DNA of 8,897 nucleotides, taken from positions 1-8,897 of the forward strand of contig QQUD01000966.1 of NCBI GenBank assembly GCA_008501785.1, given 5' to 3'. The translations under genes and the position numbers were made by a program. Origin of the DNA: Chloroflexota bacterium (lineage in GTDB: Bacteria > Chloroflexota > Anaerolineae > Promineifilales > Promineifilaceae). Of the stretch, positions 1 through 5,447 are shown piece by piece (the first letter of the stretch is position 1; every line of letters begins with the position of its first letter). Under the pieces are notes generated by a model. The model saw nothing but the letters and a program-made list of their open reading frames with translations. It was not told the DNA's origin and did no database searches.

Positions 1-1
1 T

Positions 2-7
2 TATATT
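2..7 (+). promoter_or_regulatory. Candidate -10 box of miaA (leaderless start)
   Basis: TATATT lies seven bases before ATG 14, so RNA synthesis would start at or next to the start codon. The -35 region is outside the window, so this call is weak. The absence of any Shine-Dalgarno before the ATG is consistent with it. Confidence 0.3.
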
Positions 8-13
8 TAGCCC

Positions 14-949
14 ATGAATAAGAAGTTAACACCGTTACTGGTGATTGTCGGCCAAACGGCCGTTGGCAAAACCTCGCTATCGTTAAAGTTAGCACAGTTG
101 TTTAATGGCGAAATTGTGTCGGCCGATTCGCGGCTGTTTTATCGGGGGATGGATATTGGCACGGCAAAACCATCGTTGGCGGAGCAAACGGCCGTTTCTC
201 ACCACCTGATCGACATTTGTAATCCAGACGAAACCCTCACGTTGGGCAACTATCAGCGGATGGCTTTTGAGATAATTGATGGGATTGGGAATAACGGCCG
301 TTTACCCATCCTCGTTGGCGGCACTGGGCAATATGTGAAAGCAGTTGTCGAAGGGTGGGGTATACCCGAAGTGCCGCCACAGCCTGCGCTGCGTGATGTG
401 CTGGAGCAGATGGATGGGGATGAGTTGGTTCGTTGGATTAAAGCGCTGGACCCCGTGGCAGCGGAACGGCTCGATTTGAAAAATTTGCGCCGCGTCATTC
501 GGGCGCTGGAAGTGACGCTGACGGCTGGCATTCCCATTTCGGTGCTGCAAAAGAAATCTCCACCACCTTACGACATTTGCATTGTTGGATTGGACCGGGA
601 GCGGTCTGTGCTGTATGAGCGAATTGACAAACGAGTTGACTTGATGATGGAGGATGGCTTGCTGGCGGAGTTGGAAGGGCTGCGGGAGAAGGGTTACGGC
701 CGTTCTCTCCCCTCGATGAGCGGCTTAGGCTACCGACAGCTATGGGCATACATTGACGGCGAAATGACGCTGGACGAAGCCATTGAACGCATCAAATTTG
801 AAACACACCGCTTCTCGCGCCAGCAAAACACGTGGTTTCGGCGGGATGATGAAAAGATTGCTTGGTTTGATATGGGGGATGATGGGGTGGAAACGGCCGT
901 TGTTGAGTATGTACGAAACTGGTTGGAAGGTGAGGACAGCGAATGGTAG
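14..949 (+). CDS. miaA: tRNA dimethylallyltransferase MiaA
   Basis: MiaA transfers a dimethylallyl group from DMAPP to N6 of A37 in tRNAs reading UNN codons; it acts in the cytoplasm and uses no ATP despite its P-loop-like fold. The 311-residue product has the usual family length. Visible motifs are the P-loop GQTAVGKT (residues 13-20; the family usually has GPT), the SADSRLFYRGMDIGTAKP block (about 36-53, with the conserved Asp of SADS), HHLID, VGGTGQY (about 102-108), the LGYRQ motif and the C-terminal RQQNTWFRR block. All are classic for MiaA. An in-frame TAG lies at 8-10, so ATG 14 is the most upstream start possible. No Shine-Dalgarno precedes it, and a TATATT box at 2-7 would place transcription start at the ATG, suggesting a leaderless message. 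Five ACGGCCGT palindromes lie inside the gene. Confidence 0.97.
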   Translation: MNKKLTPLLVIVGQTAVGKTSLSLKLAQLFNGEIVSADSRLFYRGMDIGTAKPSLAEQTAVSHHLIDICNPDETLTLGNYQRMAFEIIDGIGNNGRLPILVGGTGQYVKAVVEGWGIPEVPPQPALRDVLEQMDGDELVRWIKALDPVAAERLDLKNLRRVIRALEVTLTAGIPISVLQKKSPPPYDICIVGLDRERSVLYERIDKRVDLMMEDGLLAELEGLREKGYGRSLPSMSGLGYRQLWAYIDGEMTLDEAIERIKFETHRFSRQQNTWFRRDDEKIAWFDMGDDGVETAVVEYVRNWLEGEDSEW

Positions 950-1186
950 GAATCAACGAATGGGAGGGGAGAATTGTTGATTGTTAATTGTCAATTATTG
1001 GTTGTTAATGGGGGAAAACGGCCGTATTCAACAAAAAACAGTCAACGGAAAACAGTCAACGGAAAACGGGATTTTCGTCGTCCGAGGTTCTTATGTCTGT
1101 GTTGATGAGAGGGGAAACGGCCGTGTTACTTGTCAAGGCTAGTCAAATTCCGAAAACAAGCAAATTTATACATCACCAGATACGCC
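950..1186. other. Gene-free gap between miaA and vapC with short repeats
   Basis: No convincing ORF, RNA gene or terminator is seen in these 237 bases between two convergent genes. The gap holds an AT-rich stretch of repeated TTGTTAAT/TTGATTGTTAAT-like words (about 974-1010), two ACGGCCGT palindromes (1017-1026 and 1116-1125), and a pair of AACAGTCAACGG repeats (1037-1048, 1051-1062) followed by AACGGG. A similar repeat block occurs downstream of dus. The content looks like dispersed intergenic repeat material rather than a decayed gene. Confidence 0.6.
1037..1068. repeat. Paired AACAGTCAACGG repeat, copy A
   Basis: Two copies of AACAGTCAACGG start at 1037 and 1051 (14-base period), followed by AACGGG. 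The same arrangement with the same period recurs at 2945-2978, downstream of dus. The shared spacing and trailing AACGGG indicate a dispersed intergenic repeat rather than chance similarity. Confidence 0.75.
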
Positions 1187-1573
1187 TCACCAAATGATTT
1201 CCACACCATATCGAGCAATTTCTAAATCTGCTGTTAGCAATGGCATTTTTTCTAGCTGGCTTTGAACGATAAGTAGCCGGTCAAAGGGATCATTGTGAAT
1301 GGACGGTAACGCATAAACTTGCAGCGCATGGGTTAACTGGATTGTGAGTGAAGAGAAGTGATGCAATTTCAAGCGATTTGGCACGTATCGGTCAGGTGGT
1401 TCGGGTAAATCCAAACGCCCTTTCGCGTATTTGATGGCAATTTCCCAGGCACTTGCCGCACTCAAGAAAATCTCGTTATCGCCATCTGCAATCATTTCTC
1501 GTGCCGTTTGCGAAAGTTGTGGCGCGTTTAAATTCCACCATAAAAAAGTATGGGTATCTAGCAACGCCTTCAT
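1187..1573 (-). CDS. vapC: VapC-type PIN-domain toxin ribonuclease
   Basis: This 128-residue protein has the length and motif order of PIN-domain toxins (COG3744-like), Mg2+-dependent endoribonucleases that cut tRNA or other RNA when freed from their antitoxin. Visible acidic residues are Asp6 in the N-terminal LLDTHTFLWW strand, Glu44 in SAASAWEIAIK, Asp95 and Asp98 in HNDPFDRLLIVQ, and Asp116 in LLTADLEI. This is a complete predicted metal-binding set, so the toxin looks intact. The ATG overlaps the stop of the upstream antitoxin gene by four bases (ATGA, 1570-1573), the usual translational coupling of such pairs. The gene contains no ACGGCCGT palindrome, unlike most neighbours, which fits acquisition as a mobile cassette but does not prove it. 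The RNA target cannot be read from sequence. Confidence 0.92.
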   Translation of the reverse strand: MKALLDTHTFLWWNLNAPQLSQTAREMIADGDNEIFLSAASAWEIAIKYAKGRLDLPEPPDRYVPNRLKLHHFSSLTIQLTHALQVYALPSIHNDPFDRLLIVQSQLEKMPLLTADLEIARYGVEIIW

Positions 1574-1788
1574 ACATCAAACTCCGGTAATGGATCATCA
1601 AAATTCGATTTAATCACGACTTGTCCAGCATCATTTCCAGGTGTACGACGCGCTTTTTTTTGCTGAATCGGCGACAAAATCGCAATCGGTTTACCCGCTT
1701 TGGCTATGATAATTTCTTCCCCACTCATCACGCGCAGCAGCAGTTTGGATAAATGCGTTTTGGCTTCATGAATATTTACAATCGTCAT
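1570..1788 (-). CDS. vapB: Phd/YefM-family antitoxin (VapB role)
   Basis: The antitoxin neutralises the downstream PIN toxin and normally represses the operon by binding its promoter. From ATG 1788 the protein has 72 residues: an N-terminal Phd/YefM DNA-binding domain with the hallmark MTIVNIHEAKTHLSKLL start, then GEEIIIAKAGKPIAIL, and a short acidic tail (NFDDPLPEFDV) of the kind that wraps the toxin. An in-frame ATG exists at 1809, but it overlaps the likely -10 box. ATG 1788 has a good Shine-Dalgarno, AGAGGTG (1800-1794 on this strand), so 1788 is preferred. The stop overlaps the toxin start (ATGA), making a two-gene operon read from the promoter at 1836-1808. The name vapB refers to its role; by fold it belongs to the Phd/YefM group. 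Confidence 0.92.
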   Translation of the reverse strand: MTIVNIHEAKTHLSKLLLRVMSGEEIIIAKAGKPIAILSPIQQKKARRTPGNDAGQVVIKSNFDDPLPEFDV

Positions 1789-1807
1789 CACATCACCTCT
1801 ATTATGC

Positions 1808-1836
1808 ATTTTAAACTAAGTTATTGACTAAGTCTA
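1808..1836 (-). promoter_or_regulatory. vapBC promoter with candidate operator
   Basis: On the minus strand, TAGACT (1836-1831, four of six matches to the -35 consensus) is followed after exactly 17 bases by TAAAAT (1813-1808, five of six matches to the -10). Transcription would start near 1801, just before the Shine-Dalgarno at 1800-1794. Between the boxes lie the direct repeats ACTAAGT (1815-1821 and 1827-1833) and the small palindrome GACT-A-AGTC (1826-1834). These are plausible antitoxin binding sites for autoregulation, though that role is inference. Confidence 0.6.
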
Positions 1837-1849
1837 GCTTTTTAAGGGA

Positions 1850-1899
1850 GAACACGGATGATAACTTGGTTTTTTATCCGTGTTCCTCGTATCCGTGTT
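1850..1899. repeat. ATCCGTGTT inverted and direct repeat upstream of dus
   Basis: GAACACGGAT (1850-1859) is the exact reverse complement of ATCCGTGTTC (1876-1885), giving 10-base arms around a 16-base T-rich loop. A second direct copy, ATCCGTGTT, stands at 1891-1899. The left arm can pair with either copy. It lies between the divergent vapBC and dus promoters and could be a regulatory site or simply a dispersed repeat. Confidence 0.6.
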
Positions 1900-1913
1900 T
1901 AATAATTCGAACA

Positions 1914-1922
1914 TGCTAAAAT
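1914..1922 (+). promoter_or_regulatory. Extended -10 promoter of dus, likely leaderless
   Basis: TGCTAAAAT is an extended -10 element (TGn followed by a hexamer with five of six matches). Its end lies seven bases before ATG 1930, so the transcript should begin at or within a base or two of the start codon. No recognisable -35 sits at standard distance, which an extended -10 can tolerate. No Shine-Dalgarno precedes the ATG. Confidence 0.5.
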
Positions 1923-1929
1923 AGTTGGT

Positions 1930-2946
1930 ATGTCTGAACGAGAACCACTTTTTAGGGTACGTGATGTGCCGGTATATGGTGATGCGATTTTGGCACCGAT
2001 GGCTGGCTATTCAGACGTGCCGTACCGGGCGCTGTGTCGTGCGTATGGGTCGGCGATGCACTACTCCGAGTTTGTGCCAGTAGAATCGCTGCTGGGCAGA
2101 CGTGTACATCCGCGCTACCGGCAGAAGCTGGACAAACAACCCGGTGAATTCCCGATGGTGTTTCAGATTTTTGGCAACAACGCGCACAAAATTTTAGCCG
2201 CAGCGCAGCGCATTGAGGATTGGGGCGCAGACATCATTGACATCAACATGGGCTGTTCTACGCGCAAAGTAAGCGGGCGTGGGGCAGGTGTGGGCATGAT
2301 GCCACAGCCCGAACTGGTGGCAGAAACGTTTCGTTTGCTGACTCATCATTTACGCTTACCAGTAACAGGCAAGATTCGGCTGGGTTGGGATGCACAGCAG
2401 CAAAATTTCGGCGAGATTGCCCAAATTTTAGTCGATAATGGTGCGTCGCTGATTGCCATGCATGCCCGTACCCGCGCACAGAAGTACGGTGAACAGGCAA
2501 ATTGGGACGCGATTGCTGAACTGCGTGCGCTGGTGCCGCAGGTGCCGGTGATTGGCAATGGCGATGTAAACACGCCAGAAGACATCGACCGGATGAAGGC
2601 GCATACAGGCTGCGATGCAGTCATGATTGGACGGGCAGCGATTGGCAATCCGTGGATTTTTGCGCGGAAACGACGTGACTTGTTGACAATGGCTGATATT
2701 TTAGCAGCGATGCGGCTGCATGTACGCGAGATGGTCACTTATTATGAAGAATGGTTGGGCATCCAACAATTTCGCAAGCACATGAAGCGATATTTGGAGG
2801 AGATTCCGGGGGTTGCTGACTATCAAACGCGGCTTTTTACAACACCGACTTTGGATGAGTTGGAAGGGTTGTTTAGGGAGTTGGAAACGGCCGTTCCGCA
2901 AAACATCCCCCTCAATGATTTGCAGGCTGTGGAAACTTCTTTGTAA
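1930..2946 (+). CDS. dus: tRNA-dihydrouridine synthase (Dus family)
   Basis: Dus enzymes are cytoplasmic FMN-dependent, NADPH-using reductases that convert uridine to dihydrouridine in tRNA loops. The 338-residue product shows the TIM-barrel motif series: ILAPMAGYSDVPYR (residues 20-33), FQIFGNNAHK, INMGC with the predicted catalytic Cys109, GKIRLGWD, HARTRAQKY, and the FMN-phosphate motifs VIGNGDV and GRAAIGNPWIF. The residue after the catalytic Cys is Ser (GCS) instead of the usual Pro (GCP). The C-terminal helical tRNA-binding domain (about residues 250-325) is present. Overall it is closest in style to the DusB/Dus1 group, but the exact uridine position modified cannot be assigned. One ACGGCCGT palindrome lies near its 3' end. 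It converges on the STAND regulator 44 bases downstream. Confidence 0.95.
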   Translation: MSEREPLFRVRDVPVYGDAILAPMAGYSDVPYRALCRAYGSAMHYSEFVPVESLLGRRVHPRYRQKLDKQPGEFPMVFQIFGNNAHKILAAAQRIEDWGADIIDINMGCSTRKVSGRGAGVGMMPQPELVAETFRLLTHHLRLPVTGKIRLGWDAQQQNFGEIAQILVDNGASLIAMHARTRAQKYGEQANWDAIAELRALVPQVPVIGNGDVNTPEDIDRMKAHTGCDAVMIGRAAIGNPWIFARKRRDLLTMADILAAMRLHVREMVTYYEEWLGIQQFRKHMKRYLEEIPGVADYQTRLFTTPTLDELEGLFRELETAVPQNIPLNDLQAVETSL

Positions 2947-2978
2947 CAGTCAACGGACAACAGTCAACGGTTAACGGG
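2945..2978. repeat. Paired AACAGTCAACGG repeat, copy B
   Basis: Two AACAGTCAACGG copies start at 2945 and 2959 (14-base period), followed by AACGGG, matching the block at 1037-1068. The first two bases of the repeat are the end of the dus stop codon TAA. The repeat fills most of the short gap between the convergent dus and STAND genes, where no hairpin terminator is visible. Confidence 0.75.
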
Positions 2979-2990
2979 GAGAGCACTCAC

Positions 2991-5258
2991 CTAAATAAAC
3001 ACTTTTAGCCGTTCAGATGGGTTTGCGGCGAGGAGATTCTGGTTTGCTTGTTTGGTCCAGCATGTAAGGTTGTGCTGAATTAGTGAGAGAGCTTGTGTGT
3101 CATTAAGCTGGATAGCGGTTTCTTCGGCCAGGTTTAGATGTTTTTGGGCGGCAGTTCGGTTTCCTTCGTAATAGTTAACTACACCGAGGTTGTTTTCCAG
3201 AAACATTGTTCCTTTGCGGAAGCCAATTTTTTGCGCCAGAGCCTGTCCTTGTACAAACAAATGCCTGGCTGTGGCTTTGTCATTTGCCAAATGGCGCAGT
3301 GCCCCCAAACTTTTATAAAAAACAACGACCTGTGCCTCATGATTTTGCGCTGTGGCTAGGTCCAGCCCTTCCTGGTAATACGATTCAGCTGTGGCATACT
3401 CACCTTCCATCAGTGCAATAATCCCCAATTCTTCTAGCAAGTTGAGTAAACTGTCGCCTACATTTTCTTGTCGCGCCAGGGGCAGCGCTTTTGCGAGATA
3501 CATTTTACTTTGTGCATATTGCTCACGGCAGTTGCAGACTATTCCTAATTCGACCATGAATTGAGCCGTTAAGCCTGGATTTTGTTTTGCCTGCGCTAGA
3601 CCAGCTTGTAAGATAGTTTCTGCCCGGTCTAGCGCGTGACGATGTCGCTCAATCTGGCCCATCCAAAGCTGAATCCAAACGAAATCATCAACATCTCCGG
3701 CAGCTTTTAGCGTTGATTCTGCCTGAATTAAAAATTGTTCGGCTTGCAGATAAGCACCGCGCACAATGAAAAATGGCATCAGGTTTGCCAGCATGGCATG
3801 TAACGGCCGTTTCTCCCCCCGCGCAATCACCAGTTGCCAAGCCGCTTCGACATGCCCCATTTCGTTGGCAATGGTTGCATGATCATAAACGTGGTCTGCT
3901 AAAAAGCTGGTCCAATAGCTGACAAGCCGCTCTGTCGCTGCGTCGGGTAGAGGCAAGCTGTGTGCAAAATCGTGGAGAAGGGGGTGGAGATGAAAACGGC
4001 CGTTTCCCACCTCACTCTGCACCAATGACAAGCTGTGCAGCCGCCGCAGTCCATCCGCTGCTTGCCCCTCATCAAGCCCCACCACAGCAGCCGCTGCTGC
4101 GATTGAAAACGATTGGCGACCTAAACGACCTACCGCCGCAAAAAGCTGCTGGGCTTGGCCATCGAGCAATTCGTAGCTCAGTTGAAACAGATGGCGCACG
4201 TTTTGCGCCCCAAATTGCAGCGTTCCCAGCCGCTGCTGGACGCTGTTTACCCTTGCTTCAAACTGCGAAATGTGCCACCCCGGTTCATACGCCAGCCGAC
4301 TGGCAGCAATGACCAACGCCAGCGGCAAATGCCCCAGCGCATTGGCAATTTGAGTTAAGCGATGGGATTCGGCCTGCACTCGTTCTGGTCCTAGAATCTT
4401 CTCGAACAGAGCGAGCGAGGTGGCGGCGTTGGGGGAAAACGGCCGTATTTCAAACCGCTTCACCCCAGCCAAAATCGACAAATCTTGCCTTCTAGTGGTA
4501 ACTAACACAGCACAGCGTCCAGTTGGAGGTAGCAGTGGTTCAATTTGGTCGCTTGTTTGCGCATTGTCCAACACAATCAGCACCTGTTTGGCCATCAACA
4601 AATCACGCACCAAACGGCTGCGGCTGGCAATGTCGTGATAGGCGCTCACGTCATGCTGATAAGCGGCAGCAAACGTTGCCAAAATCGACATCGTGTCAGA
4701 GCTGTCCAGCCGTGCCCACAGCACACCATCGGCAAAATGGGGGCGCAGCTGGTAAGCAATTTGTGCGGCCAAACTGGTTTTGCCAACGCCCGCCATGCCG
4801 TGTATGCAGGTAACGGCCGTTTGTCCACTTTCCAGCAACGCATCTTTGATTGCGGTCTGCTCCGCAGCACGTCCCACGAAGTAAGTTGGAAGTGCGATGG
4901 CTTGAAATGGTCCGTGCGGGGAAGATACAGAAGGGGTCCAATAGGCTAATTTTTCTCGTTCTGCCGCACGGATGGATAGGGAGCGCAATTCCTGAAGGGT
5001 AGGGTGTTGGGCAGCGGTCAGCAGTTGGTTGAGTTCGGCCGAGGTCAACCGGAGCGCAACAGCAATGGCTAAAATGCCATCGTAATGTCGGGGACGTTGA
5101 ACACGGCCGTTTAGCCAGTTCACAATTGTTGTTTTGGGCACACTCGACAAACTAGCCAACTGCCCTGGCGTGTAAGCTGAGCGGTTCACAAATGTTTGCA
5201 AGACGTTGGTAAATTGATCAGGATCATGCATATTGGTACGGTTTTGGTACGAATTCAC
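2991..5258 (-). CDS. XRE-type HTH / NB-ARC (STAND) / TPR regulator
   Basis: This 755-residue protein belongs to the STAND NTPase class: switch proteins that sense a ligand through repeats, exchange ADP for ATP and oligomerise. Domains in order are an XRE-like helix-turn-helix (about 16-82, with the recognition-helix-like stretch TTIVNWLNGR); FVGR (127-130) opening the NTPase; Walker A GMAGVGKT (154-161); Walker B VLIVLD (226-231); a sensor-like VTTRR (253-257); GHLPLAL (309-315), the GLPL motif of NB-ARC; a winged-helix region ending in HPLLHDFA (425-432); then TPR-like helical repeats from about 485 to 740. All nucleotide-binding motifs are intact. The first in-frame start is GTG 5258. ATG 5231 is an alternative, and neither has a clear Shine-Dalgarno. 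The architecture suggests a transcription regulator; its target and ligand are unknown. It diverges from the NHL lipoprotein gene. Five ACGGCCGT palindromes lie inside. Confidence 0.9.
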   Translation of the reverse strand: MNSYQNRTNMHDPDQFTNVLQTFVNRSAYTPGQLASLSSVPKTTIVNWLNGRVQRPRHYDGILAIAVALRLTSAELNQLLTAAQHPTLQELRSLSIRAAEREKLAYWTPSVSSPHGPFQAIALPTYFVGRAAEQTAIKDALLESGQTAVTCIHGMAGVGKTSLAAQIAYQLRPHFADGVLWARLDSSDTMSILATFAAAYQHDVSAYHDIASRSRLVRDLLMAKQVLIVLDNAQTSDQIEPLLPPTGRCAVLVTTRRQDLSILAGVKRFEIRPFSPNAATSLALFEKILGPERVQAESHRLTQIANALGHLPLALVIAASRLAYEPGWHISQFEARVNSVQQRLGTLQFGAQNVRHLFQLSYELLDGQAQQLFAAVGRLGRQSFSIAAAAAVVGLDEGQAADGLRRLHSLSLVQSEVGNGRFHLHPLLHDFAHSLPLPDAATERLVSYWTSFLADHVYDHATIANEMGHVEAAWQLVIARGEKRPLHAMLANLMPFFIVRGAYLQAEQFLIQAESTLKAAGDVDDFVWIQLWMGQIERHRHALDRAETILQAGLAQAKQNPGLTAQFMVELGIVCNCREQYAQSKMYLAKALPLARQENVGDSLLNLLEELGIIALMEGEYATAESYYQEGLDLATAQNHEAQVVVFYKSLGALRHLANDKATARHLFVQGQALAQKIGFRKGTMFLENNLGVVNYYEGNRTAAQKHLNLAEETAIQLNDTQALSLIQHNLTCWTKQANQNLLAANPSERLKVFI
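5233..5251. repeat. Direct repeat TTGGTACG at the 5' end of the STAND gene
   Basis: TTGGTACG occurs at 5233-5240 and again at 5244-5251, an 11-base period or about one helical turn. It lies between the two possible start codons (GTG 5258 and ATG 5231). If the ATG is used, the repeat is in the untranslated leader and could be an operator for this HTH protein; that is speculation. Confidence 0.4.
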
Positions 5259-5325
5259 ACCATTTCATTTGCAAAATAATCTCTATCATCTATCAAAGAA
5301 TCAATCCAAAATCGGGTCACCCACT

Positions 5326-5397
5326 CGTAATCGTGATCGTTTTCGTAATCGTAATCGATTTATTCGATCACGATCACGACTGACGATTACGATTACG
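5326..5397. repeat. CGTAAT-type hexamer array forming a large inverted repeat
   Basis: The divergent STAND/NHL intergenic region (5259-5447) holds degenerate tandem hexamers of the CGTAAT/CGTGAT kind (from 5326), then the same words in reverse complement. The best pairing is CGTAATCGTAATCG (5344-5357) with CGATTACGATTACG (5384-5397): 14 perfect base pairs around a 26-base loop. TCGTGATCG (5331-5339) can alternatively pair with CGATCACGA (5371-5379). The array then continues into two ACGACTGATCT direct repeats (5395-5405, 5413-5423). It could be an operator or cruciform, or simple dispersed repeat material. Nothing else recognisable lies in this gap. Confidence 0.75.
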
Positions 5398-5423
5398 ACT
5401 GATCTAAACAACACGACTGATCT
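5395..5423. repeat. Direct repeat ACGACTGATCT
   Basis: ACGACTGATCT occurs at 5395-5405 and 5413-5423, an 18-base period, just upstream of the Shine-Dalgarno of the NHL lipoprotein gene (AGGAG at 5435-5439). It partly overlaps the hexamer inverted repeat. A regulatory role is possible given its position in the leader or promoter region, but it is unproven. Confidence 0.5.
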
Positions 5424-5447
5424 TAACAAGAAGTAGGAGATTGACGA

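Noticed and set aside
783..980. A 65-codon frame inside and beyond the 3' end of miaA
   Set aside because: It overlaps miaA in another frame and has no Shine-Dalgarno or family resemblance.
1037..1068. The short paired repeats as a CRISPR array
   Set aside because: The units are 12 bases with a 14-base period and have no spacers of CRISPR length; no cas gene is nearby.
1789..1809. Antitoxin start at the upstream ATG 1809
   Set aside because: This ATG overlaps the inferred -10 box, and the extra seven residues precede the conserved Phd start. The Shine-Dalgarno fits ATG 1788.
2947..2990. A terminator between the convergent dus and STAND genes
   Set aside because: No stable stem followed by a T run is present; the gap is mostly the AACAGTCAACGG repeat.
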